Shown here: positions 50,127 through 58,271 of the stretch, piece by piece
Layout of the letters: every line of letters starts with the position of its first letter
How positions within the stretch are numbered: position 1 is the stretch's first letter
Source of the DNA: Mesorhizobium sp. WSM3862
GTDB lineage: Bacteria > Pseudomonadota > Alphaproteobacteria > Rhizobiales > Rhizobiaceae
Length of the DNA stretch: 64,000 nucleotides
Assembly (NCBI RefSeq): GCF_002294985.1
Contig: NZ_NSGE01000009.1
Location: 124,001 to 188,000 of the forward strand
Direction of reading: 5' to 3'
Program-made: the position numbers and the translations under genes
The notes under the pieces: generated by a model
What the model saw: the letters and a program-made list of their open reading frames with translations, nothing else
Database searches by the model: none
What the model was told of the DNA's origin: nothing

Positions 50127-51494
50127 ATGGCAACGATGACAGTCGACGAAATCAGTGCGATCGAGGAACGCTTCCCGCAGGTATTCCGGCGGCCTCTGTA
50201 CAAGCGCTTCTGGCCGCTGCTCCTCATCGCCGGCACCGCGCTTTATCTCGCCTATGCCCTGTGGTTCTTCAGCCTGCCGCAGGTGCTGCGCGAGTCCCAC
50301 TGGGAGCGCCTGCCGCTCTTCCTGTCGCAATGGATCAGCTACGACCTGCAACCGGAATTCCGCCTCGACCAGCCGGAAATCACCCCCAAATATCCGCGCT
50401 TTTCGGCGCTGGGCGAACATCCCAATCCGGATTGGGTGATCAGGAATCCCGATGGCACCTACACCGTGCAGATCGACGGCGAGGCCAAATCCGTCACCTT
50501 CGACAAGGCCAGGGCGACGATCGTCGCATATGGCGAGACCATTCCAATCTCGCTCACCGGCGGCAAGCCGGTGGTGACTGGCCCGGTGCCGGACTGGGTC
50601 ACCGTCCATGATGACGAAATCGTCGCCAAGCTGGGCTTCGTCGGCGAGGTGCGCGTCACCGTCGACCGCGTCAAGGTGCGCAAGCGCTTCCTCGGCTGGG
50701 CGAACTTCGTCTTCGACACGCGCTCGCCCTTCTTCGGCAAATCGGCCGGCGAGGTGTTCTCGCTGATCATCTCGGGACCGGAGCTTAAGCCCGGCACATC
50801 GAACCTTGCCTTGGCCGCCGACAACATCTGGAACAACGCGCAGTGGCAGCATGGCGACGTCTGGACGAAGCTGCTGCAGACCATCGTCATGGCGTTTTTG
50901 GGGACGCTGCTCGGCGGCATCGTCGCCTTCCCGCTCTCCTTCTTCGCCGCCCGCAACATTACGCCGAGCGGCTTGCTCAGCCAGGTGCTGAAGCGGTTCT
51001 TCGATTTCATGCGCTCGGTCGACATGCTGATCTGGGCGCTGTTCTTCACCCGCGCCTTCGGACCCGGTCCGCTCGCCGGCAGCGCCGCGATCTTCTTCAC
51101 CGAGATCGGCACATTGGGCAAAACCTATTCCGAAGCGCTGGAGAACATCGACGACAAGCCGCGCGAGGGCGTGCAGTCGACCGGCGCCAATGGTCTCTTG
51201 GTGCAGCGCTACGGCGTGCTGCCGGAAGTGGTGCCGGTCTTCATCAGCCAGACGCTCTACCAGTGGGAATCCAACACCCGCGGCGCCACCATCATCGGCG
51301 CCGTCGGCGCCGGCGGCATCGGCCTGAAGCTGTGGGAAGCGATGCGCACCAATTCCAACTGGGCCAACGTCTTCTACATGGTGCTGCTGACGCTGGCCGT
51401 CGTCTTCATCTTCGACAACATCTCGAACTTCCTGCGCCGGAGGCTCAGCCGCACACTGCATGACTACAACAGGTTGCAGGCTGAGCAGGGGTAA
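50127..51494 (+). CDS. phnE: Phosphonate ABC transporter permease PhnE (second), with periplasmic insertion
   Basis: A 455-residue permease, about 150 longer than PhnE. After the first span (~30-48) there is a hydrophilic, beta-rich insertion (~50-240) with DWVIRNPDGTYTVQIDGEAK and KLGFVGEVRVTVDRVKVRKR. The usual permease domain then follows (FPLSFFAARNITPSGLLSQV, MRSVDMLIWALFFTRAFGPG, GVQSTGANGLLVQRYGVLPE). It pairs with the first PhnE to form the channel. The insertion is seen; that it is periplasmic and binds PhnD or substrate is inference. Confidence 0.9.
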   Translation: MATMTVDEISAIEERFPQVFRRPLYKRFWPLLLIAGTALYLAYALWFFSLPQVLRESHWERLPLFLSQWISYDLQPEFRLDQPEITPKYPRFSALGEHPNPDWVIRNPDGTYTVQIDGEAKSVTFDKARATIVAYGETIPISLTGGKPVVTGPVPDWVTVHDDEIVAKLGFVGEVRVTVDRVKVRKRFLGWANFVFDTRSPFFGKSAGEVFSLIISGPELKPGTSNLALAADNIWNNAQWQHGDVWTKLLQTIVMAFLGTLLGGIVAFPLSFFAARNITPSGLLSQVLKRFFDFMRSVDMLIWALFFTRAFGPGPLAGSAAIFFTEIGTLGKTYSEALENIDDKPREGVQSTGANGLLVQRYGVLPEVVPVFISQTLYQWESNTRGATIIGAVGAGGIGLKLWEAMRTNSNWANVFYMVLLTLAVVFIFDNISNFLRRRLSRTLHDYNRLQAEQG

Positions 51495-51503
51495 TTTCGC
51501 GCC

Positions 51504-51687
51504 TTCGTCATCCACGGGCGGAGCAAGGAGCGAAGCGACGCGGCGCAGACCCGAGGATCCATTCCGTTACCTGAGCCGTAGAATACAGCGGTGCAGAATT
51601 CTGCATCGCTGCGCCGCGTCGACGTCACGGAATGGATCCTCGGGTCTCCGCGTCCGCTTCGCTCCCGCTCCGCCCGTGGATGACGAA
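51504..51687. repeat. Long palindromic intergenic element (~185 bp)
   Basis: The outer arms are perfect 21-bp complements (51504-51524 with 51667-51687). The middle arms are perfect 19-bp complements (51549-51567 with 51627-51645). The centre has TGCAGAATTCTGCA. The whole unit could fold into one long cruciform. It fills the gap between convergent phnE and the isomerase gene. It resembles rhizobial intergenic mosaic elements; the middle arm shares its core with the polA hairpin at 17542. Confidence 0.85.
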
Positions 51688-51698
51688 GAGAGAGGCAC

Positions 51699-52550
51699 CT
51701 AAGCCGCCTTCTTCCACCCATCCCTGACATGCCTATACCCATCGCGATAAACCGCCTCCGGGCTCTCCGCAAAATCCCGCCAAACCTTGGTCGCCGCAGC
51801 CAGGTCCTTCAGCGACCGCCCGAAGGATTCGATGGTCAGCCAGTCGTCATAGCCGCTCTTGCGGATCGCGGCGAAGGTTTCCTTCCAGGGAATATTACCC
51901 CGCCCCGGCACGCCGCGGTCGTTTTCCGAGATGTGGATGTGGACGACGTTCCGGCGATTGCGCGTATAGGCGCCGATCGGATCGACCTCCTCGATATTGG
52001 CGTGAAAGGTGTCGAACATCGCCTTGATGTGCGGGCGGTCGATCGCGTCGACATGCTCGGAAAGGTCGTCCATCGTGTTGACCAGATAGCATTCGAAGCG
52101 GTTCAGCGCTTCGAGCCCGATGGTGACGTCCCTCTTGCCGGCATGATCGCCAATGGCCCGCTGCGAGGCGACCGAGCGCTTCTTCTCGGCCGCTGTCGGC
52201 CCGCTGCCGGAAAAGGCGCCCAGCGTGGAATGCAGCGGCCCGCTCAGCCTGTCCGCGCCGAGCGCCGCGCTGCAGTCGATCGCCCATTTCATGTAATCGA
52301 TGCCGGCCTTGCGCGTCGCGGTATCCGCAGAGATCAGGTTCATCGCCGGGTCGCCCATCGCCGAGACCGCGGTGCGCTCCAGTCCGATACGATCGAGCAT
52401 CTCGCCGAGCTTCTTGTAGTCATCCGGTTCGCCCGCGAAGACCGGTATCTCGACGCCGTCGAAGCCGGTTGCCTTGATGTCCTTCAGCAGCGCCTCGTGC
52501 TTTTTCGAGACGCTCGTCGTCCACAAGAACATGCACATGCCGATTTTCAT
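51699..52550 (-). CDS. Sugar phosphate isomerase/epimerase family (PF01261), tagatose/psicose 3-epimerase-like
   Basis: A 283-residue TIM barrel. It opens with MKIGMCMFLWTTSVSKKHEA. Metal and substrate positions appear in LEALNRFECYLVNT (Glu), MFDTFHANIEEVD (Asp, His), VVHIHISENDRGVPGRG (His; the GRG motif of ketose 3-epimerases) and WLTIESFG (Glu). These Glu-Asp-His-Glu ligands match the D-tagatose 3-epimerase family. The ATG at 52550 follows AGGGG. It is the last of three minus-strand genes of the divergent cluster. Confidence 0.85.
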   Translation of the reverse strand: MKIGMCMFLWTTSVSKKHEALLKDIKATGFDGVEIPVFAGEPDDYKKLGEMLDRIGLERTAVSAMGDPAMNLISADTATRKAGIDYMKWAIDCSAALGADRLSGPLHSTLGAFSGSGPTAAEKKRSVASQRAIGDHAGKRDVTIGLEALNRFECYLVNTMDDLSEHVDAIDRPHIKAMFDTFHANIEEVDPIGAYTRNRRNVVHIHISENDRGVPGRGNIPWKETFAAIRKSGYDDWLTIESFGRSLKDLAAATKVWRDFAESPEAVYRDGYRHVRDGWKKAA

Positions 52551-52634
52551 CGACACCCCTCCTCTGCGGCCAACCACTTGCGCTAGCGGGTCACAATCCC
52601 CCTCATCCGGCCCGTGCCGTCGCCGAGCCCGCCT

Positions 52635-53840
52635 TTATAGCCTCGTCCACGCCCCGTTCTTCTTCGACGACTTCACGCACGCCTCTATGAAGGCCATGCC
52701 TTCGACGCCGTCCGCGATCGTCGGGAAGGCGACATCCTTGGCAAGCTTGGCGCCCTTTTTGCGCGCCGCGCGGATGGCGCGGGCCGCCTCCTGGTAGATA
52801 TTGGCAAAACCTTCGAGATAGCCCTCCGGATGGCCGGAGGGCACGCGGCTGACGCGCGCCGCTACCGGCATCGCGCCGGCGCCCGCCCGGGTCAGCAACT
52901 GCTTCGGCTGGCCGAAGGGCGTGTACCAAAGATAGTTCGGGTCGGCCTGGACCCATTCGAGCCCGCCCTTCGAGCCGTAGATCCGCAGCTTCAGCCCGTT
53001 CTCGTGGCCGGGCGCCACCTGGCTCGCCCAGATCATGCCCTTGGCCGGATGCTTGTTGCCAACCGGCTTGAAGCGCAACAGCACATTGACATTGTCGTCG
53101 AGCTGGCGTCCCGGCACGAAGGCGTCGAGGTCGGCCGAAAGGGAATCGAGCTCCAGCCCCGAGACGAAGCGGGCGAGGTTGTAGGCGTGCGTGCCAATGT
53201 CGCCGAGCGCGCCGCCGGCGCCGGCCTGCTTGGGGTCGGAGCGCCATGAGGCCTGCTTCTGACCGGTCGCGGCTAGGTCTTCGGTCAGCCAGTCCTGCGG
53301 ATATTCCGACTGCACGATGCGGATGTCGCCGAGCATACCCTTGGCCACCATCTCGCGCGCCTGCCGCACCATCGGATAGGCTGTGTAGTTGTGGGTGAGC
53401 ACGAACACCTTTCCAGCCTTCTCGACCAGCGCGGCAAGCTTCTTCGCCTCGGCGAGCGAGCTCGCGAGCGGCTTGTCGCAAATGACGTGGATACCCGCCT
53501 CCAGGAAGGCTTTGGCCGCCGGCACATGCACATTGTTGGGCGTGACGATCGCCACTGCCTCGATGCCGTCCGGGCGTTTGGCTTCGGCCTTGGCCATCTC
53601 GGCATAGGAGCCGTAGCTGCGTGACGGATCGAGCCCGAGTTCTTCGGCCGAGGCCTTCGCGCGCGCCGGGTCCGACGACAGCGCGCCGGCCACCAGCACG
53701 AAGTCGTTGTCCATGCGCGCCGCAATCCGGTGCACCGCGCCGATGAAAGCGCCCTGCCCGCCGCCGACCATGCCGTAGCGGATCGGGCCGCCTCCCGTTT
53801 CCGATTTCGATGCGCCGACCATGCTTTCGTTCTCCCTCAT
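52635..53840 (-). CDS. Gfo/Idh/MocA family oxidoreductase
   Basis: A 401-residue NAD(P)-dependent sugar dehydrogenase. The Rossmann loop is YGMVGGGQGAFIGAVHRIAA, the conserved E-K-P position reads HVICDKPLASSLAEA (Asp in place of Glu), and GGALGDIGTHAYNLARFVSG contains the catalytic Asp/His helix. Starts at 53840 or 53822 have equally good GGGAG sites; the upstream one is used here. It is flanked by two PF01261 proteins on the same strand, so a joint oxidation-isomerisation/elimination route is likely. Substrate unknown. Confidence 0.87.
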   Translation of the reverse strand: MRENESMVGASKSETGGGPIRYGMVGGGQGAFIGAVHRIAARMDNDFVLVAGALSSDPARAKASAEELGLDPSRSYGSYAEMAKAEAKRPDGIEAVAIVTPNNVHVPAAKAFLEAGIHVICDKPLASSLAEAKKLAALVEKAGKVFVLTHNYTAYPMVRQAREMVAKGMLGDIRIVQSEYPQDWLTEDLAATGQKQASWRSDPKQAGAGGALGDIGTHAYNLARFVSGLELDSLSADLDAFVPGRQLDDNVNVLLRFKPVGNKHPAKGMIWASQVAPGHENGLKLRIYGSKGGLEWVQADPNYLWYTPFGQPKQLLTRAGAGAMPVAARVSRVPSGHPEGYLEGFANIYQEAARAIRAARKKGAKLAKDVAFPTIADGVEGMAFIEACVKSSKKNGAWTRL

Positions 53841-53849
53841 GTTGGTTAG

Positions 53850-53965
53850 CTCCCCCTTGAGGGGAGGTCGATCCGCACAGCGGATCGGGTGGGGTCGCCG
53901 GGCGTGGATCTCGGCATGAACCGACCCAGCCCGGCCCTTTGGGCCACTCTCCCCTCGAGGGGAGG
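53850..53965. repeat. GC-rich mosaic intergenic repeat
   Basis: Two similar hairpins, CTCCCC..GGGGAG at 53850-53866 and at 53949-53964, flank a core with CGATCCGCACAGCGGATCG (a third hairpin near 53869-53887) and GGGTGGGGTCGCCGGGCG. This is a compound palindromic element typical of Mesorhizobium-like intergenic DNA, placed between two co-directional genes. Confidence 0.7.
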
Positions 53966-53974
53966 ATAAAGGTG

Positions 53975-55030
53975 CTAAATCCCCATCATCGCGCGCAGCA
54001 GCTTCTTGTCGCTGGTGCCGCCGGCGAAATCATCAAAGGCCCTTTCGGTGACCCGGATGATATGATGCTGGATGAAGGGTGCGCCTTCGGCCGCGCCGTC
54101 CTCGGGATGCTTGAGGCAGCATTCCCATTCCAGCACCGCCCAGGAATCGTAGTTGTACTGGGTGAGCTTGGAGAAGATGCCGCTGAAATCGACCTGCCCG
54201 TCGCCGAGGGAGCGGAAACGCCCGGCACGGTTCACCCAGCCCTGATAGCCCGAATAGACGCCTTGCCGCCCCGTCGGGTTGAACTCGGCATCCTTGACGT
54301 GGAAGGCCTTGATCCGCTCGTGGTAGATGTCGATGAACTCGAGATAGTCGAGCTGCTGCAAAAGGAAGTGCGACGGGTCGTAATTGATGTTGCAGCGCTT
54401 GTGGCCGCCGACCGCGTCGAGGAACATCTCGAAGGTCGCGCCGTCGAACACGTCCTCGCCTGGATGGATCTCGTAGCCGATATCGACGCCGTTCTCATCA
54501 TAGACGTCGAGGATCGGCTTCCAGCGCTTGCCAAGCTCGGCAAACGCCTCCTCGATCAGCCCAGGCGGCCGCTGTGGCCACGGATAGAGGTACGGGAAGG
54601 CGAGCGCGCCGCTGAAGCTTACCGACGCCTTGAGGCCGAGATTCTTCGATGCCCTGGCGCCGAATTCCATCTGCTCGACCGCCCATTTCTGCCGGGCCTT
54701 CGGATTGTTGTGCACCTCCGGCGGCGCAAACCCGTCGAACTGCGCGTCGTAAGCTGGATGCACCGCGACCAACTGCCCCTGCAGGTGCGTCGACAGCTCG
54801 GTAATCTCGACGCCGGCTTCAGTGCAGATGCCCTTCACCTCGTCGCAATAGTTTTTCGATGACGCCGCCTTTTTCAGGTCGAACAGGCGTCCGTCCCAGG
54901 TCGGGATCTGTACGCCTTTGTAGCCGAGCCCGGCCGCCCATTTGGTGATCGAAGCCAGCGAATTGAACGGCGCGGCGTCGCCCGCGAACTGCGCCAGAAA
55001 CAGGCCGGGCCCCTTCATCGTCGTCGGCAT
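53975..55030 (-). CDS. Sugar phosphate isomerase/epimerase family (PF01261), long form
   Basis: A ~351-residue TIM barrel, longer than usual for the family. Segments: GYKGVQIPTWDGRLFDLKKA, NGVDIGYEIHPGEDVFDGAT (Glu-x-His), CNINYDPSHFLLQQLDYLEF (Asp, His), IKAFHVKDAEFNPTGRQGVY (His) and WAVLEWECCL (Glu), giving a complete metal-ligand set. The ATG at 55030 was chosen because AGGGAGG lies 6 nt in front; in-frame ATGs also occur at 55036 and 55018. It is the first gene of the minus-strand arm of the divergent regulon. Confidence 0.85.
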   Translation of the reverse strand: MPTTMKGPGLFLAQFAGDAAPFNSLASITKWAAGLGYKGVQIPTWDGRLFDLKKAASSKNYCDEVKGICTEAGVEITELSTHLQGQLVAVHPAYDAQFDGFAPPEVHNNPKARQKWAVEQMEFGARASKNLGLKASVSFSGALAFPYLYPWPQRPPGLIEEAFAELGKRWKPILDVYDENGVDIGYEIHPGEDVFDGATFEMFLDAVGGHKRCNINYDPSHFLLQQLDYLEFIDIYHERIKAFHVKDAEFNPTGRQGVYSGYQGWVNRAGRFRSLGDGQVDFSGIFSKLTQYNYDSWAVLEWECCLKHPEDGAAEGAPFIQHHIIRVTERAFDDFAGGTSDKKLLRAMMGI

Positions 55031-55134
55031 CGGCATCCTCCCTCTCTCGTTTTCATGGACCAAGCATAGCGCCGATTGAAGCGAGGGCTAGCCTCTTCGA
55101 CCGTTCGTCTCGGCGCCGACAAGCAGCGGCATTC

Positions 55135-55145
55135 TGGTATTACCA
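55135..55145. promoter_or_regulatory. TGGT-N3-ACCA palindrome, candidate GntR/FCD operator, site 1
   Basis: TGGTATTACCA is a perfect odd palindrome, the pattern bound by many FCD-type GntR regulators. It lies 105 bp upstream of the minus-strand gene at 55030. The centre-to-centre distance to site 2 is 180 bp. The surrounding 55037-55430 stretch has no gene. Confidence 0.6.
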
Positions 55146-55314
55146 AATACGGCTGTTTGGTCAAGCGGCCAGAAACAGTTGGAATGCGATCCGCACGATT
55201 GCCGAAAGGCAGCTTAATCTATTCAAATCAAAGCATTGACTGATAAATTGAGCCCAATAGGCGGTCTCCTTGCCGTGCCTGTGAATTTGCTGTAGAGGTT
55301 CTGTCAGGCCCAAT

Positions 55315-55325
55315 TGGTCGAACCA
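55315..55325. promoter_or_regulatory. TGGT-N3-ACCA palindrome, candidate GntR/FCD operator, site 2
   Basis: TGGTCGAACCA repeats the TGGT-N3-ACCA layout of site 1 with a different centre. It lies about 105 bp upstream of the plus-strand gene at 55431, mirroring the distance of site 1 from its own gene. The probable regulator is encoded at 57550 in the same operon. Confidence 0.55.
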
Positions 55326-55430
55326 GTTTCGAGAAAAAACACTGGAACGCCGTGGGGAGGAGATCATGCGACGGGCTCGGTGGAGAACGCCGCGAAAAAC
55401 GTGACAGGCGAATTCTGGGAAGGATAGACC

Positions 55431-56318
55431 ATGCACCTTTCGACGCACAACTGGATGCGGGCGGAGCCGCTGGAGGTGACGCTGAAGCGCATCAAGAAGT
55501 TCGGCTATGAGTCGATCGAGATTTCCGGCGAGCCCGAGCAGTACAAGACCAAGGAAACGCGCGCGCTCCTGAAGGAGCACGGCATACGTTGCTGGGGTTC
55601 GGTGACGCTGATGCTGGGCGAACGCAACCTTGCCGCCAAGAACCAGGGCCAGCGCGAGCGATCGGTGCAATATGTCAAGGACGTGCTGACCATGGTGAGC
55701 GAGCTTGACGGCGAGATCATCACGCTGGTTCCCGCCACCGTCGGCAAGGTGGTGCCCGACGGCACCGAGGCGGAAGAGTGGGGCTGGGTGGTGGACGCCA
55801 CGCGCGAATGCTTCGCGCATGCCAAGAAGGTCGGCGTCAAGATCGCCGTCGAGCCGCTCAACCGTTTCGAGACCTACCTCTTCAATCGTGGTGCGCAGGC
55901 GCTCGCGCTCGCGGATGCGGTGAGCCCGGAATGCGGCGTCTGCCTCGACGCCTACCACATCCATATGGAGGAATTTAACGTCTACGACGCCATCCGCCAG
56001 GTCGGCAAGCGCCTCTACGACTTCCATGTCGCCGACAACAACCGCTTCGCCGCGGGTCTTGGCCAGATCGACTGGCCGAGGATCGTCGGCACGCTGAAGG
56101 AGATCGGCTATGACGGCGCGCTGACCAACGAGTTCGTCGCCCCGGTCGACCGCACGCCGGCCGCCCCTTATCCGGAGATGGTGGAGCGCAACCCGGTCGA
56201 CATCTCGCCCGAGCAGCTCAAATTCATCCAGGATCACGGCTCCAGCGTGCTCACCGAGAAGTTCTACACCGATCAGATGCGCATCACCGCCGAAACGCTG
56301 CTGCCGCTGATCAAGTAG
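55431..56318 (+). CDS. Sugar phosphate isomerase/epimerase family (PF01261)
   Basis: A 295-residue TIM barrel opening MHLSTHNWMRAEPLEVTLKR. Metal ligands appear in VEPLNRFETYLFNR (Glu), GVCLDAYHIHMEEFNVYD (Asp, His), LYDFHVADNNRFAAGLGQID (His) and LTNEFVAP (Glu). The NRFAAGLGQIDW segment is the substrate-loop position of ketose 3-epimerases. It is the first of four plus-strand genes; a GGAAGGATAG ribosome site lies just upstream of the ATG. Confidence 0.86.
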   Translation: MHLSTHNWMRAEPLEVTLKRIKKFGYESIEISGEPEQYKTKETRALLKEHGIRCWGSVTLMLGERNLAAKNQGQRERSVQYVKDVLTMVSELDGEIITLVPATVGKVVPDGTEAEEWGWVVDATRECFAHAKKVGVKIAVEPLNRFETYLFNRGAQALALADAVSPECGVCLDAYHIHMEEFNVYDAIRQVGKRLYDFHVADNNRFAAGLGQIDWPRIVGTLKEIGYDGALTNEFVAPVDRTPAAPYPEMVERNPVDISPEQLKFIQDHGSSVLTEKFYTDQMRITAETLLPLIK

Positions 56319-56377
56319 AGGGTCCGATTTGAGCTTAGCCCTACCGTCCTGGCCGGGCGGCGGGTCCGGGGATCAAG

Positions 56378-57547
56378 ATGCGTATAAAAAGCGTCCAGGC
56401 CTGGTGGGTTCGCATACCGATCGAAGTCGCAAAGCAGCATCGCAGCGACTTCGGTCAGGTGACGACGTTCGACGCCGCCATCCTGCGCGTCGAGACCGAC
56501 GACGGCCTGGTCGGCTGGGGCGAGGGCAAGAACGCCGCCGGCAGCGCCGGCAGCTACGGCGCGCTGGTCCACATGCTGAATCACGAAATTGCGCCGCAGC
56601 TCATCGGCCGCGATCCGGCCGATATCGGTATCATCTGGGAGATGCTCTACAACGGCGTGCGACACCACACGGCGGCCCATGCCGGCCATGCCATGCCCCA
56701 GCTGGCGCGGCGCGGCATGAGCGTGGCGGCGATCAGCGCCGTCGACATCGCGCTTTGGGACATCCTCGGCAAGTCACTGGGGCAGCCGGTCTGGCGGCTG
56801 CTCGGCGGCCGCAAGGTCGAGCGCATGCAGGCCTATGCCTCGGGCGGCTGGGCGCCAGCCGATACCATCGGCGACCAGCTCAAATCCTATATCGCCAAAG
56901 GCGGTTTCAAGGCGCTGAAGATGCGCATCGGCGCCATGGACGGCGCGCCGCATATCTCGGCCGCGCGCGTCCGCGCCGCCAGGGAAGCGATCGGTCCCGA
57001 TGTCGAACTTATGGTGGACGCGCACGGCACCTACACCGTCGCCGAGGCCAAGCGCTTCATCAGCCTCACCGCCGATCTCGATCTGGCCTGGTTCGAGGAG
57101 CCGGTGATCGCCGACGACAAGTCCGGTATGGCCGAGGTGCGCGCGTCCGGTTCGACCCCGATCGCCACCGGCGAGAGCGAGGCGACGCGCTACGCCTTCC
57201 GCGATCTGGCCGTGTTGAAATCGGCCGACATCTTCCAGCCTGATCCCGCCTTCTGCGGCGGCATCAGCGAGGCGATGAAGATCGGCACCATCGCCAGCGC
57301 CTTTAACCTGCGCTTCGCGCCGCATCTGTGGGCCGGCGCGCCCTGCTTCTTCGCCGGACTGCATGTCTGCGCGGCTTCCCCCGCGACCTTCATCGTCGAG
57401 TATTCGCTGGGCGCCAATCCGATGATCCACGATCTCGTCGAGGAGACTGTCGAAGCAACGGACGGTATGATAGCGATCCCTGAAAAGCCCGGATTGGGTT
57501 TCACCGTTTCGGAGCGATTCCTGGAGGCGCACGCGCTACGCATTTGA
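56378..57547 (+). CDS. Enolase-superfamily dehydratase/racemase (mandelate racemase/muconate lactonizing type)
   Basis: A 389-residue protein with a capping domain (~1-130) and a (beta/alpha)7-beta barrel. The second-strand motif is K181-M-R183. Metal ligands are D214 (VDAHG), E240 (FEEP) and E266 (ATGES), and the His-Asp dyad is likely H316 (APHLWAG) with D289. This set defines the mandelate racemase subgroup, mainly sugar-acid dehydratases. The specific acid cannot be read from sequence. It is 59 bp after the PF01261 gene and immediately precedes the regulator gene. Confidence 0.88.
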   Translation: MRIKSVQAWWVRIPIEVAKQHRSDFGQVTTFDAAILRVETDDGLVGWGEGKNAAGSAGSYGALVHMLNHEIAPQLIGRDPADIGIIWEMLYNGVRHHTAAHAGHAMPQLARRGMSVAAISAVDIALWDILGKSLGQPVWRLLGGRKVERMQAYASGGWAPADTIGDQLKSYIAKGGFKALKMRIGAMDGAPHISAARVRAAREAIGPDVELMVDAHGTYTVAEAKRFISLTADLDLAWFEEPVIADDKSGMAEVRASGSTPIATGESEATRYAFRDLAVLKSADIFQPDPAFCGGISEAMKIGTIASAFNLRFAPHLWAGAPCFFAGLHVCAASPATFIVEYSLGANPMIHDLVEETVEATDGMIAIPEKPGLGFTVSERFLEAHALRI

Positions 57548-57549
57548 CG

Positions 57550-58266
57550 ATGAAAGAAAAGAACCTTCTTGCGGAACTCGCCGCCTATCTGTTCTCCAAC
57601 TCGGACAAGGAGTCGGGCCGCACGCCGTCGGAGCGCGAGCTGGCGGAGCATTTCGCCGTCAGCCGCGGCCAGATCCGCGAGGCGCTTGCCATCCTCGAAG
57701 CGATGCGCATCGTCGAGCGCCGCGCCAAGTCCGGCATCTATATCGATACCAAGCAGGCGAGCGTGGAAGCGTTAGCGCTTTTCGCCCGCGCGGGCCTGCC
57801 GCTCGATCCGGTGCAGATCTACGAGACCGTCGAGCTGCGCAAGATCCACGAGATCAAGGCGGCCGAGCTTGCCTGCTCACGCGCCACCGAGGAGAATTTC
57901 GAGCGGCTGCGCGAGATCCTGAAGGCTTCCGAGGAGCGCATCGCCGCCGGCGAAGGCCTCGCCAAGGAAGACCGCGAGTTCCACCTCGAGATCGTGCGAG
58001 CGACCAAGAACGGCGTCTTCCACAACATCTGCAGCGTCTACTACCTGATGGGCGAGCAGCGCCTGCCGATCTATTTCAACGATCTGGAGCGCAGCATGCG
58101 CTCGCATGCCGAACACATCCAGATCTACGAGGCGCTGTTGCGCCGCGACGGCAACCTCGCCCAGGCGCTGATGAGTGCGCACCTGCAAGGGGCCGAGAGC
58201 TACTGGAAGGGGATCATCGAAGGTCGCTGGACCGAGCCGAAGAGCGCGGCGCTCGAAAGGGCTTGA
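57550..58266 (+). CDS. GntR-family transcriptional regulator, FCD (FadR) type
   Basis: A 238-residue regulator. The winged helix is at about 5-65 (RTPSERELAEHFAVSRGQIR; ALAILEAMRIVERRAKSGIY), and the FCD effector domain at ~85-225 has ELRKIHEIKAAELAC, DREFHLEIVRATKNGVFHNI (the metal-binding Asp/His) and HAEHIQIYEALLRRD (His). It is embedded between the dehydratase and dehydrogenase genes and probably binds the two TGGT-N3-ACCA sites at 55135 and 55315. An in-frame TTG at 57544 overlaps the previous stop; the ATG at 57550 is used here. Confidence 0.9.
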   Translation: MKEKNLLAELAAYLFSNSDKESGRTPSERELAEHFAVSRGQIREALAILEAMRIVERRAKSGIYIDTKQASVEALALFARAGLPLDPVQIYETVELRKIHEIKAAELACSRATEENFERLREILKASEERIAAGEGLAKEDREFHLEIVRATKNGVFHNICSVYYLMGEQRLPIYFNDLERSMRSHAEHIQIYEALLRRDGNLAQALMSAHLQGAESYWKGIIEGRWTEPKSAALERA

Positions 58267-58271
58267 GCTTC

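Noticed and set aside
50043..51515. 490-codon minus-strand ORF opposite the second phnE
   Set aside because: Antisense shadow of a membrane-protein gene; charged composition is the complement of hydrophobic codons.
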